Shown here piece after piece: positions 27,363 through 35,475 of a DNA stretch of 64,000 nt. The stretch comes from Rhizobium sp. TH135 (GTDB lineage Bacteria; Pseudomonadota; Alphaproteobacteria; Rhizobiales; Rhizobiaceae). Within the stretch, counting starts at the first letter, position 1; every line of letters begins with the position of its first letter. The stretch covers positions 186,001 through 250,000 of the forward strand of contig NZ_PKRP01000003.1 of assembly GCF_002855515.1 (NCBI RefSeq). Reading direction: 5' to 3'. Both the position numbers and the translations under genes were made by a program. The notes beneath the pieces are model-generated. The model was not told where the DNA came from and made no database searches. It saw only the letters and a list, made by a program, of their open reading frames with translations.

Positions 27363-28400
27363 TCAGACGGTCTCGAAGGGCAGGTCGAAGGCGGGGCGCT
27401 TTTCGAGCCAGGCCGGGACTGGCAGACCCTTCGAGCGCAGGAAATCCGGGTTGTAGAGCTTCGACTGATAGCGATTGCCGTAGTCGCAGAGGATCGTCAC
27501 GATCGTGTGGCCCGGGCCGAGATCCCCGGCGAGGCGCATGGCGCCCGCAATATTGATGCCCGAGGAGCCGCCGAGGCAGATGCCCTCGTTCTCGACGATG
27601 TCGAAGACGATGTCGAGCGCTTCGGAATCGGGGATCTGATAGGCGAAGTCCGGGGTGAAACCCTCGAGGTTCGCGGTGATGCGGCCCTGGCCGATGCCTT
27701 CGGTGATCGAGGAGCCCGAGGATTTCAGTTCGCCGTTCTTGTAGTATTCGAAGAGGGCAGCCCCTTCCGGATCGGCGATGCCGATCTTGACGCCGGGCTT
27801 CATGTTGCGAAGGCCGATGCCGGTGCCGGCAAGCGTCCCGCCCGAGCCGACCGCGCAGATGAAGCCATCGACGGCGCCGCCGGTCTGCTCGAAGATTTCC
27901 CTCGCGGTCGTCTCGATATGGGCGTCGCGGTTGACCGTGTTGTCGAACTGGTTCGCCCAGATCGCGCCATTCGGCTCACTCTTCGCAAGCTCTGCGGCCA
28001 GGCGGCCGGAGATCTTCACATAGTTGTTCGGGTTCTTGTAAGGCACCGCCGGCACTTCGACGAGCTCGGCGCCGAGCAGCTTCAGCGCGTCCTTCTTCTC
28101 CTGGCTCTGGGTCTCCGGGATGACGATCACGGTGCGATAGCCGAGCGCCTTAGCAACGAGCGTCAGGCCGATGCCGGTATTGCCGGCCGTGCCCTCGACG
28201 ATCACACCGCCGGGACGCAAGAGCCCGCGCCGCTCGGCATCACGGATGATGAAGAGGGCGGCCCGATCCTTCACCGACTGGCCGGGATTGAGGAATTCGG
28301 CCTTGCCGAGAATGGTGCAGCCGGTCGCCTGCGAGGCGCCTTTCAGCCGGATAAGAGGCGTATTGCCGATCGCCTCGAGCACGGAGGGGTGGAATGCCAT
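27363..28400 (-). CDS. cysK: Cysteine synthase A family protein
   Basis: A 345-residue PLP enzyme of the O-acetylserine sulfhydrylase family making cysteine from O-acetylserine and sulfide. The PLP lysine is in NPGQSVKDRAA, the asparagine loop in EGTAGNTGIG, and the phosphate-binding loop in VGSGGTLAG; the ending includes GGSSGINIAGAM. It is slightly longer than classic CysK (about 310-325), with an added C-terminal tail ending PAFDLPFETV. First gene of the cysK-alaX-sseA operon, with AAGG before the ATG. A cystathionine beta-synthase-like activity cannot be excluded. Confidence 0.87.
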   Translation of the reverse strand: MAFHPSVLEAIGNTPLIRLKGASQATGCTILGKAEFLNPGQSVKDRAALFIIRDAERRGLLRPGGVIVEGTAGNTGIGLTLVAKALGYRTVIVIPETQSQEKKDALKLLGAELVEVPAVPYKNPNNYVKISGRLAAELAKSEPNGAIWANQFDNTVNRDAHIETTAREIFEQTGGAVDGFICAVGSGGTLAGTGIGLRNMKPGVKIGIADPEGAALFEYYKNGELKSSGSSITEGIGQGRITANLEGFTPDFAYQIPDSEALDIVFDIVENEGICLGGSSGINIAGAMRLAGDLGPGHTIVTILCDYGNRYQSKLYNPDFLRSKGLPVPAWLEKRPAFDLPFETV

Positions 28401-28615
28401 GATGTCTGCCTTTTTTGTCTGACGCGGACACTAGAACCAAATGCGCGGGGAAGAAAACCGGGGAACGCTGCAATTTTGTCCTTCTGGACAAGATTATGCG
28501 GGCGGAGCGGCTGGCGCGGGAGTGAACCGGTGTTTTCGGCTCGGAGGCAGGGAATGGCAAGGAATGGCTTTTCGCGCAGCGGCGGGGGGAGGGAAAATGC
28601 GTTCGGGGGAGGAGG

Positions 28616-28867
28616 CTAGGTTCTGAAGGCGACGGATGTAAGTGTTTGGACCCCAACATCGGCGGGGCCGGGATAGGACATCAGGAATTCGCCAAAGTTT
28701 GGCTTGGGCTTCGCCATCGCACGTTTCGCTGCCTCTCCCACTTCGATACTGACAAGCATAGCGGCAGGCTTGCCGTGACGGGTAATTGTGACGAAGGCGC
28801 CGGTGGCGGCTTCATCGACAAGGCTGGCAAGTCTGACCTTGGCATTGGCAACGCTCACGCTCGACAT
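28616..28867 (-). CDS. Phd/YefM family antitoxin, apparently orphan
   Basis: An 83-residue antitoxin-like protein. The N-terminus MSSVSVANAKVRLASLVDEA and TITRHGKPAAMLVSIEV are the Phd/YefM DNA-binding pattern. The start is firm, with GGAGG five bases before the ATG. The C-terminal toxin-binding tail after FLMSYPG does not look like the usual acidic end and may be altered. Downstream there are only 215 bp before cysK with no PIN, RelE or Doc reading frame, so the toxin seems lost. It may still act as a repressor. Confidence 0.78.
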   Translation of the reverse strand: MSSVSVANAKVRLASLVDEAATGAFVTITRHGKPAAMLVSIEVGEAAKRAMAKPKPNFGEFLMSYPGPADVGVQTLTSVAFRT

Positions 28868-29051
28868 GCTCGCCTCCGGAGGTGTCTATAGGTGGTCTAT
28901 TGAATGCGGGGCGACGGATAGGTCAAGTGCGAGTTTGGTGAGGGCCTAGACGTGTGCCGATCGTTACAAATTGAAGCATTCTCTTCATCGGATCTTCACG
29001 CCTGACCGGGAAGTCTGATGATGACACGGCTCAAGGTTGTGCGGGGAGGGG

Positions 29052-29783
29052 ATGCTGAGGATTTTCGCGGCTTTGGCCATGTGTTTGCCGATCGCCGGCT
29101 GCGATCTGCTCTTCGATTTCCCGGAATGGCAATGGCATCAGAAACTGACGGTGTCCGTGATGACTCCGGAGGGGATGAAGTCCGGAAGTTCGGTGACATC
29201 GGCGCGGATCGAGTTTCCGCCGAAATGGACGGGGGTGGGCGACGCGGCGGGCATGCAGCGCGGCGGTGTCTCGGGCGAGGCGGTCGCGGTCGATCTGGGC
29301 CAGGGTCGCTATCTGTTCGCGCTGCTGCAGGACTATACCGAATGGACGGCCTATACCGCCTTTTTTCCGGAACTTGAGGGAAAAGCGATGCTGAAGGAGG
29401 AGATGTTTCCCTATCTCGACCTGATGGTGGCGAGCACCGGCCAGTCTCGCGACGTGCCGCGCAAGCATTATCCGCTGCTGGTCACCTTTGACGACATCAG
29501 CGACCCGGCCTCGGTGCGCCGCATCAGTCCCGGCGATCTCGCGGCTAGTTTCGGTCCCGGCTTTAGGCTCAATGCGATCACGCTGTCGATCACGGATGAG
29601 CCGGTGACCGAGGGGCGGGTGAAGGATGTGCTGGGGTGGTGGTTAGATCTCCGAGCCGGGCCATACAACGAAATGGTTTCCCTCAAGCTGAAAGACTCCA
29701 GCCCACGGGGGTGGACCACGCTATCGGCTCTCGATTTTTGGTCGCTTGATATGGTCAACTCGATTAGTGACAGCGAAAAATGA
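29052..29783 (+). CDS. Hypothetical lipoprotein
   Basis: A 243-residue secreted protein. A lipoprotein signal (LRIFAALAMCLPIAGC) has the lipobox IAGC with the modified cysteine at residue 17. No family is recognised in the mature part; it has short blocks such as WTAYTAFFPEL and a terminal DFWSLDMVNSISDSEK. I chose the ATG at 29052 just after GGGAGGGG; a TTG five codons earlier is possible. From about 29640 onward codon use becomes distinctly less GC-rich than in the first 580 bases, suggesting that the 3' end has a different history. It is convergent with the photolyase gene. Confidence 0.65.
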   Translation: MLRIFAALAMCLPIAGCDLLFDFPEWQWHQKLTVSVMTPEGMKSGSSVTSARIEFPPKWTGVGDAAGMQRGGVSGEAVAVDLGQGRYLFALLQDYTEWTAYTAFFPELEGKAMLKEEMFPYLDLMVASTGQSRDVPRKHYPLLVTFDDISDPASVRRISPGDLAASFGPGFRLNAITLSITDEPVTEGRVKDVLGWWLDLRAGPYNEMVSLKLKDSSPRGWTTLSALDFWSLDMVNSISDSEK

Positions 29784-29856
29784 ACCGCCTTCTGCGGCGC
29801 TCCAGCGAGGCGTCAAAGGCATCCGGTTGATTTGAACAACCCCCGCCCCATACTCC

Positions 29857-31305
29857 TCACTCCCCCTTCAACCCCTGAAACGCCGCCATCGCCGCATCTC
29901 TGGCCTTGCCGTGATCGACGATCGGGAGCGGATAGGTCTTGCCGAGGCTGACGCCTGCGTCCCTCAGCACCGTCAGCGGCGCCTCTGATGGCTTGTGGAT
30001 GAATTTGTTCGGCATGTCCTTCAGCTCCGGCACGAAGCGGCGGACATATTGGCCCTCGGGGTCGAATTTTTCGCCCTGGCTGGTCGGGTTGAAAATGCGG
30101 AAGAAGGGGGCGGCGTCGGCGCCGGAGCCGGCGACCCATTGCCAGCTGGCGGCATTCGATGCCGGGTCGGCATCGACAAGCGTGTCGCGGAACCAGCGCT
30201 CGCCTTCGCGCCAGTCGATTAAAAGGTCTTTGATCAGGAAGGAGGCGACGATCATGCGCACGCGGTTGTGCATCCACCCGGTCTGCCATAGCTGGCGCAT
30301 GCCGGCATCGACGATCGGGTAGCCGGTCTGGCCCTTCTGCCATTTTTGAAGCAGGTCCGGAGCATCGCGCCAGGGGAAGGCGTCGAACTTGGCGTTCCAG
30401 TTTTTGGTTGCGAGGTCCGGAAAGTGGAAGAGCAGGTGATAGGAGAAATCGCGCCAGACGATCTCCTTGCGGAAATGGATGACATCGTCGAGCGGATAGC
30501 TGTCGGGCAACCCGCGCGTCGCATGCCAGAGCGTCGCTGGCGAAATTTCGCCGAGCGCCAGGTGCGGCGAAAGCCGCGAGACATGCTCGCTGGCCGGCAG
30601 GTCGCGTCCGTTGCGGTAATTCTTGAGGCCCTTTTCGACAAAGTCCGTGAGCCGCGTCTGGGCCCCCGCTTCGCCGGGCTGCCAATGTCCTTCGAAGCTC
30701 TCGGCCCAGTTGGGCTTTGTCGGCAAAAGGTCCCAGCTGTCGATCGCCTCGCTCTTCGGCCAGTGATCGGGAGCGGGCAGGGCCTTTGGCGCCGGGATCG
30801 GCTCGTGCGGCTCGCCGGAGCCGTCAAGCGCCTTCCAGAAGGGCGTATAGACGCGGAAATGGCCGCCGGCACCCGTCTTGAGCTTGGTCGGCTCGTGCAG
30901 GATCTGGCCGGCAAAGGTGCGCACGTCGATCCCGTCCGCGATCAGCTTAGCCTTCAAGGCCTTGTCGATGGCGATGCCCGGCGGATCGTAGCGGCGGTTC
31001 CAGAAGACGGCAGAAGCGCCGGTCTCCTTGATCAACTCGGCAAGCACGGTTTCGGCCGAGCCGCTGTGGAAGGTCAGCCTTGAGTCGTGATCCTCAAGGT
31101 TTTTGGCCAATGCCGTGAGCGAATGATGCAGCCACCATGCCTGAGCGGCCCCCAGCGGCCCGGTGCCGGCGTCCTCGGGCTCGCGGATATAAAGAGGCAG
31201 AATGCGAAAACCCTCGGCAGCTGCGGTCGCGAGCGCGGCATTGTCGCCGAGCCGGAGATCCTTGCGGAACCAGAGGATGAGGGTCTTGGGGGAGGTGTGG
31301 GGCAT
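29857..31305 (-). CDS. phrB: Deoxyribodipyrimidine photo-lyase
   Basis: A 482-residue flavoprotein that repairs UV-made cyclobutane pyrimidine dimers using light. The N-terminal antenna domain starts TLILWFRKDLRLGDNAAL; the FAD-binding half (from about residue 200) shows SRLSPHLALGEISP, TGYPIVDAGMRQLWQTGWMHNRVRMI and the tryptophan-rich WQWVAGSGADAAPFFRIFNP loop. Length is typical of class I CPD photolyases. It stands alone, with 105 bp to the next upstream gene. Confidence 0.94.
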   Translation of the reverse strand: MPHTSPKTLILWFRKDLRLGDNAALATAAAEGFRILPLYIREPEDAGTGPLGAAQAWWLHHSLTALAKNLEDHDSRLTFHSGSAETVLAELIKETGASAVFWNRRYDPPGIAIDKALKAKLIADGIDVRTFAGQILHEPTKLKTGAGGHFRVYTPFWKALDGSGEPHEPIPAPKALPAPDHWPKSEAIDSWDLLPTKPNWAESFEGHWQPGEAGAQTRLTDFVEKGLKNYRNGRDLPASEHVSRLSPHLALGEISPATLWHATRGLPDSYPLDDVIHFRKEIVWRDFSYHLLFHFPDLATKNWNAKFDAFPWRDAPDLLQKWQKGQTGYPIVDAGMRQLWQTGWMHNRVRMIVASFLIKDLLIDWREGERWFRDTLVDADPASNAASWQWVAGSGADAAPFFRIFNPTSQGEKFDPEGQYVRRFVPELKDMPNKFIHKPSEAPLTVLRDAGVSLGKTYPLPIVDHGKARDAAMAAFQGLKGE

Positions 31306-31410
31306 GCAATATCTTCTTCGTTGGCTTTTCTAGCCATACGAAACGCGACGGTCAGGGGATCACGCCGCGATCACGATTCTGCGTTGCCGTTGTGGGACCC
31401 GGAAGTGCCG

Positions 31411-31638
31411 TCAGGCGGCGGAGCGGCCGGGAGCTGCGCGGCGCGCCTGCTCGGCGCGGATCATTGCCATGATCTGCTGGGCGTTCTCGCGCACATAAAG
31501 GCGATGCAGCTTTTCGGCGACCGGGGCGGTCGTCAGCAGGCAGGTATAACCCTCCCGCTCGTACCAGCGGAAATCCACCACATTGTCCATGTTGACGTAG
31601 AAGGGAAAGCCGTCCCCGTCGTGAAGCTCGAGCCACAT
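31411..31638 (-). CDS. Conserved small protein, FlbD-like in size and pattern
   Basis: A 75-residue protein beginning MWLELHDGDGFPFYVNMDNV, then VDFRWYEREGYTCLL and a helical tail VRENAQQIMAMI. The layout (short beta strands ending in a C-terminal helix) resembles small FlbD-type proteins, but that is only a visual likeness. The start ATG 31636-31638 is fixed by AGGAGG seven bases upstream; an ATG six codons earlier has none. It is a single gene on the minus strand. Confidence 0.65.
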   Translation of the reverse strand: MWLELHDGDGFPFYVNMDNVVDFRWYEREGYTCLLTTAPVAEKLHRLYVRENAQQIMAMIRAEQARRAAPGRSAA

Positions 31639-31770
31639 CGGCCGTCCTCCTTGCATGCCTTTTCGTTACAAGTGGAGATAACAGCGAAAGGTGAAGAGGG
31701 GGTTTCGAGACGACTGCCGGAATCACCATGCGAGAACTGGTAGTTTCGATCGCAAGGCCAGAAAAACCAA

Positions 31771-31801
31771 AAGGCCCGCTGCCTGTTGAGGCGCGGGCCT
31801 T
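31771..31801 (-). terminator. Terminator of tRNA-Asn
   Basis: Read on the minus strand, a 9 bp stem AAGGCCCGC / GCGGGCCTT encloses a second stem GCCT / AGGC and a four-base loop, then TTGGTTTTTC. It begins ten bases after the tRNA 3' end, so it ends the tRNA-Asn transcript. Confidence 0.75.
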
Positions 31802-31810
31802 GGAATAAGA

Positions 31811-31885
31811 TGGCTCCCCGGGCCGGATTCGAACCGGCGACCTGTCGATTAACAGTCGAATGCTCTACCGCTGAGCTACCAGGGA
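31811..31885 (-). tRNA. tRNA-Asn (GTT)
   Basis: A 75-base cloverleaf on the minus strand. The acceptor TCCCTGG pairs with CCGGGGA (one G-U), the D arm has AGCTCAGCGGTAGAGC, the anticodon loop is CTGTTAA (GTT, asparagine), the T arm is CGCCGGTTCGAATCCGGC-like, and the CCA end is encoded. A terminator follows it. Confidence 0.97.
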
Positions 31886-32048
31886 ACAGCCGCTTGCCGC
31901 GGTGTGAGCGGGGTAATACTGATGCTCGCCCCGTTTGCCAAGCGGTTTTTCAAAAAAAATGTCATCCTCTTGTTTTTATATGGGGACGCACCATCTGCTG
32001 GGGCGCTGAATGGGGCTAGGAATCCCCTGAAATCGAGGAGTTTTTAGC

Positions 32049-32330
32049 ATGCCCGAACGCCGCTACCGCCTTGATCATGCGCGCGGGCGTCTCGTCTTGG
32101 GCGGGCTCGAAATTCCGGTGCCGCGCTCGCGCGCGGGTCGAATCGTCACCGGGACTGCGCTGGTCGGCGGCGGATTTCTCGGCTTTCTCCCGATCCTCGG
32201 CTTCTGGATGGTGCCGCTCGGCCTCATCGTGCTGTCGCATGATATTCCCGCCGTCCGCCGTCGCCGCCGTCGTTTGACGGTCTGGTGGAGCCGGCGGAAG
32301 AGTGGATCCGGAACAAGACGCGGAAACTGA
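32049..32330 (+). CDS. Small membrane protein, PGPGW-like
   Basis: A 93-residue protein with a basic N-terminal region (RYRLDHARGRLVLGG), two short hydrophobic segments separated by Pro-Gly turns (GTALVGGGFLGFLPILGFWMVPLGLIVLS in total) and a very arginine-rich C-terminus. The two-helix pattern recalls the putative transmembrane PGPGW family. Function unknown. The ATG follows GAGGAGTTTTTAGC. It lies between tRNA-Asn and other small genes. Confidence 0.65.
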   Translation: MPERRYRLDHARGRLVLGGLEIPVPRSRAGRIVTGTALVGGGFLGFLPILGFWMVPLGLIVLSHDIPAVRRRRRRLTVWWSRRKSGSGTRRGN

Positions 32331-32376
32331 CCTCCCGGATAAGGGGAGGCGCATGTCATAGTGAAATGACCCGCTG

Positions 32377-32391
32377 GTAAGGGTTCATTAA
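32377..32391. promoter_or_regulatory. Possible CtrA box
   Basis: GTAA-N7-TTAA at 32377-32391, one base from the CtrA consensus TTAA-N7-TTAA, about 100 bp before the small gene at 32490. CtrA is the cell-cycle master regulator of alphaproteobacteria. Such a match can occur by chance. Confidence 0.3.
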
Positions 32392-32489
32392 GGTGGACGG
32401 ATTCGATCGGGATACAGAACACGGCATTCGTCGTTTCGTTCCCTGAAAGGCAGCACCACATGAACAATTGCATTCAGGCGGAGAGTTCG

Positions 32490-32714
32490 ATGATTCTGAC
32501 GCCGAACGATTTTCACATCATCGATATAGCGATGCGCGCCGCCGAGCGCGGCGAAGTGAAACATCCCGATGACGGCCACCGCGAGGCCGTAGGCAAGGCC
32601 GTGATCCGGCTTTATACCTCGGGTGTGACCGATCCCGTGCGGCTCGCAGAAGCCGCAAGCGCTATGGCCGCGACCCGCCTGCTCGACCGCCGCCGCTGGC
32701 GCGCGGACGCCTGA
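32490..32714 (+). CDS. Conserved small protein, 74 aa
   Basis: A soluble helical protein MILTPNDFHIIDIAMRAAERG...REAVGKAVIRLYTSGVTDPVRLAEAASAMAATRLL, ending in an arginine-rich tail. I recognise no named family. The start at ATG 32490 is supported by GGAGAG four bases upstream; the frame extends ten codons further without a binding site. A CtrA-like box lies about 100 bp upstream. Confidence 0.6.
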   Translation: MILTPNDFHIIDIAMRAAERGEVKHPDDGHREAVGKAVIRLYTSGVTDPVRLAEAASAMAATRLLDRRRWRADA

Positions 32715-32800
32715 TACCCGCCGGACGGGGCGCTTTCCGGCGTTCGATTAGGCCATGGTTTCAGTTCGTACATGCGGCTGGTGCGGACAAAGATGCAGGC

Positions 32801-33613
32801 TCAATCGTCTATTAGCGTTAGTTTCCCAAGGGCTTTCCTGCCATATATATCCTGGATTGCGTCAGAAACGTCGTCACAAAGTCGCTTAGTAGTTTCGAAG
32901 TCCTCATTGACTGTTTTTATGATGTCTTGGAGCAAGCGTTCCAGCTCCAATATCATTAAGCTTGCCTTTTTAGAGTCGACTGTTCCTGATGTAGGCAATG
33001 ACGTGATGACTTCGCCGCCTGGTAAGGCCGTGCTGTAAGGCACGAGCAGATCCTGAAGGGCAGCTCGTTTGCTTCCATATAGATCAATTGTCGCTTCCAA
33101 TACGGCATATCGCCGGGATGCAAGTCTGCACCTGTCCACAAGGTCAGGACGTTTTCCCTTGATGAAGGGTACTAACTCTTCGGAGTCAAAGATCGGCGCC
33201 GTGACAGGCGCGCCCGCCTGCTGTTGAACGAATTGCCATTTTGGAAGGTGAGCTGCACCCTTCTCGTTCGCAAGGTTTAAACCATCCCAAATGTACTTGC
33301 GCTGAGTGTAGTACCCGTCCGCGATTTCCTGGACTTTCAACATTACAGAGAGGCACTGGACTGTTTCTCGCGATATTCGGTTCTCTCGCTCAGCGTCATC
33401 CGCTCTGTCTGCTGAAGCTTTGGCCAACCAAGCTGAAACCGCACCACCAGCGATGGCGCCGAGTAAAGCGCCACCAAATCCCGAAATCAGTGTAGCGCCG
33501 TCCGAGACCGAGATTGCCGGAAGATATACGTCCTGCGCAAATGCGGTTAGGGCAACATAGACGGCGACGGCTCCGCCGACGGCACCAATGAGAACGAAGT
33601 TGACTTTACGCAT
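32801..33613 (-). CDS. Hypothetical membrane protein, AT-richer
   Basis: A 270-residue protein with two N-terminal membrane segments, NFVLIGAVGGAVAVYVALTAF and TLISGFGGALLGAIAGGAVSAWLA, then a soluble helical domain of about 200 residues (ADRADDAERENRISRETVQCL..., VEDFETTKRLCDDVSDAIQD-like end). No family is recognised. Third-position bases are far less GC-biased than in neighbouring genes and codon use is unlike theirs, so it was probably acquired recently. It lies 256 bp from tRNA-Cys, a common integration target, and no integrase is visible. Confidence 0.7.
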   Translation of the reverse strand: MRKVNFVLIGAVGGAVAVYVALTAFAQDVYLPAISVSDGATLISGFGGALLGAIAGGAVSAWLAKASADRADDAERENRISRETVQCLSVMLKVQEIADGYYTQRKYIWDGLNLANEKGAAHLPKWQFVQQQAGAPVTAPIFDSEELVPFIKGKRPDLVDRCRLASRRYAVLEATIDLYGSKRAALQDLLVPYSTALPGGEVITSLPTSGTVDSKKASLMILELERLLQDIIKTVNEDFETTKRLCDDVSDAIQDIYGRKALGKLTLIDD

Positions 33614-33869
33614 GTCGGTTCTGGTTCAATCCCTTGGATGCTGGTTGGTTGAGGAACTTTCGATCGGCTGAGCTAAGGTTGTCAATTGTTCGGGGTGCGG
33701 CTCATTGGTGTGTCCTGGCTTAGACGTGGTCGGACCGACGGCTTCAGGTTTGGAACCAAAAGGAACGCCATTCCAGAAAATTAAAAGGACTAATTTCGGA
33801 AAATGACTCTTGCGGTTTTTCTGGAACGCGTCTAAATCCGCGCCACCACACGCACTTTTCTACTCGGAT

Positions 33870-33943
33870 GGCCTCGTGGCGGAGTGGTGACGCAGAGGAC
33901 TGCAAATCCTTGTACCCCGGTTCAATTCCGGGCGAGGCCTCCA
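33870..33943 (+). tRNA. tRNA-Cys (GCA)
   Basis: A 74-base cloverleaf: acceptor GGCCTCG / CGAGGCC, anticodon loop CTGCAAA (GCA, cysteine), T arm CCCCGGTTCAATTCCGGG, discriminator T and encoded CCA. The flanks TCGGAT (33864-33869) and ATCCGA (33943-33948) are complementary and could lengthen the acceptor stem in the precursor. Confidence 0.97.
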
Positions 33944-34138
33944 TCCGAACCTTTCTGAAAACTTGAAGTCTTGCGTGGTCGACATCGCTGTCGGCCTCAT
34001 CGTTTTGTGCATGCGATCGGCCAAACTTGAGCCGATCCCGCCACAGGCGCAGGTGCGCCCGATCTTGGCCGATCCACCCGATTGCGCGGGCGGGCACGCT
34101 CTTTCATGAGCTGGTTTCCTGCAATCGGAGCCTCTCTC

Positions 34139-34465
34139 ATGCGCAACACCTTTTCTCTTCTCGCTGCAACCCTTCTTGGCCTCACCGGCTCTCCGGCGCT
34201 CGCCGACAATCTGTCCTTCACACTCGACAACCAGACCCCGAACATGATCGTGCAGTTTTATGCGACGCCGGCTGATGGCGGCACGCGTTCGGAACTGTTG
34301 AAGAAAAAGGGGCTCTTTGGCGGCCAGACGCGGAAGCTCACCATCGCCGATGGCAGCGACGCCTGCGTCTACAAGATCCGCGCCGTCTTCGAGAATGACA
34401 GCTTCTATGATGTGCGTGATGAAGTCGATTTCTGCGAGAGCGACAGCTACACGCTGGCCGACTGA
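34139..34465 (+). CDS. Hypothetical periplasmic protein, 108 aa
   Basis: A small exported protein. A Sec signal peptide MRNTFSLLAATLLGLTGSPALA is followed by a beta-rich domain (NLSFTLDNQTPNMIVQFYAT, TRKLTIADGSDACVYKIRAVFEN) with two cysteines (ACVYK, DFCES) that may form a disulfide. The overall look is of a small secreted beta sandwich; no named family. The start is ATG 34139 with GGAG eight bases upstream. A hairpin follows at 34476. Confidence 0.7.
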   Translation: MRNTFSLLAATLLGLTGSPALADNLSFTLDNQTPNMIVQFYATPADGGTRSELLKKKGLFGGQTRKLTIADGSDACVYKIRAVFENDSFYDVRDEVDFCESDSYTLAD

Positions 34466-34475
34466 CCCGGCTCCC

Positions 34476-34503
34476 TCGCGGCTGCGATAGCGCGCAGCCG
34501 CGA
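34476..34503 (+). terminator. Hairpin after small periplasmic gene
   Basis: Perfect 10 bp stem CGCGGCTGCG / CGCAGCCGCG (34477-34486 with 34493-34502) and a six-base loop, with an added T-A pair. No T tract follows, so it may be a 3' stabiliser or a factor-dependent site. Confidence 0.45.
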
Positions 34504-34609
34504 TATTATGGTGTGCGATGCGTCGACCGGCTTGAAAGCGCCTCTGCCTGCAATTAAAGACACGGGGGTTAATTGCCGCTATGGCCGGTCGATACGGGGC
34601 GCGAATAAG

Positions 34610-35281
34610 ATGATGGATTACGCAGCAGCACGCACCAAGATGGTGGACAACCAGATCAGGACCACGGACGTCACGTCCCATTCCGTGCTGAACGCTTTCC
34701 TTTCGGTGCCGCGCGAAGCCTTCGTCGCGGCCGAACTGAAGCCGCTCGCCTATATCGACGAGGACATGCTGGTCTGTCCCGCCCAGAACGGTAATCCGCC
34801 GCGCTACATCATGGAGCCGTCGCCGCTCGCCAAGCTCCTGCAGCTCGCCGCCATCACCAAGGATGACGTGGTCCTGGAGATCGGCTGTGGCGCAGGTTAT
34901 GCGGCCGCGCTGCTCTCGCTGCTCTCGGGCTCTGTTGTCGCGACCGAGAGCGACGAGGCGCTGGTGACCAAGGCGACCGAAAAGCTCTCCGAACTGGGCT
35001 ACGACAATGTCGCCGTTGTCTCGGCAAAGCTCGAAGGCGGCTATGCGGCCGAGGCGCCCTATGACGTGATCTTCGTCAATGGTGCCATCGAGGAAATGCC
35101 GGAAGCGCTTTTGTCGCAGCTCCGCGAGGGTGGTCGGCTCGTGGCTGTCGTCGGTTACGGCAACGCGGCGCGTGCGCGCCTCTACGTCAAGAATGGCGGC
35201 ATCACCTCCTACACCGAATATTTCAATGCGGCGATCAAGCCGCTGCCGGGCTTCCGCAAGGCGGCTGAATTCGTCTTCTGA
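34610..35281 (+). CDS. Protein-L-isoaspartate O-methyltransferase family protein
   Basis: A 223-residue SAM-dependent methyltransferase of the PIMT family. The SAM loop is VLEIGCGAGYAAALL and the N-terminus MMDYAAARTKMVDNQIRTTDV is typical of the rhizobial version encoded near popZ and valS. It differs from the second PIMT gene (58137) and may not repair isoaspartate; several invariant PIMT regions are modified. Either of two adjacent ATGs (34610, 34613) could start it. A terminator follows. Confidence 0.82.
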   Translation: MMDYAAARTKMVDNQIRTTDVTSHSVLNAFLSVPREAFVAAELKPLAYIDEDMLVCPAQNGNPPRYIMEPSPLAKLLQLAAITKDDVVLEIGCGAGYAAALLSLLSGSVVATESDEALVTKATEKLSELGYDNVAVVSAKLEGGYAAEAPYDVIFVNGAIEEMPEALLSQLREGGRLVAVVGYGNAARARLYVKNGGITSYTEYFNAAIKPLPGFRKAAEFVF

Positions 35282-35308
35282 TCTCAGTCTCCAAGACGAG
35301 TGCTACAG

Positions 35309-35332
35309 GGCCCGCCGCGTGCGGGCCTTTTT
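35309..35332 (+). terminator. Terminator after PIMT-family gene
   Basis: Seven-base-pair stem GGCCCGC / GCGGGCC with a five-base loop CGCGT, followed by TTTTT. A classic rho-independent form. Confidence 0.8.
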
Positions 35333-35475
35333 GCATCGACGCAACAAAGTTGTGCATCACGGCAATTCCCTGTCAGGGCGTGATTTTTTTCGGCAAGCGC
35401 GTATCCTAGGGTGAGCGCGAATCGGCCCGGCGAAAATCGACGCGGCCGAAGTTTCTGAGGACAACGGGGATTAGT

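Noticed and set aside
27225..28619. 464-codon plus-strand frame opposite cysK and alaX
   Set aside because: Antisense to two enzymes with intact catalytic motifs; composition typical of shadow frames.
33617..33640. GGTTCAAT-containing stretch as an attachment-site remnant of tRNA-Cys
   Set aside because: Only eight bases match the T arm, too short to support an integration event.
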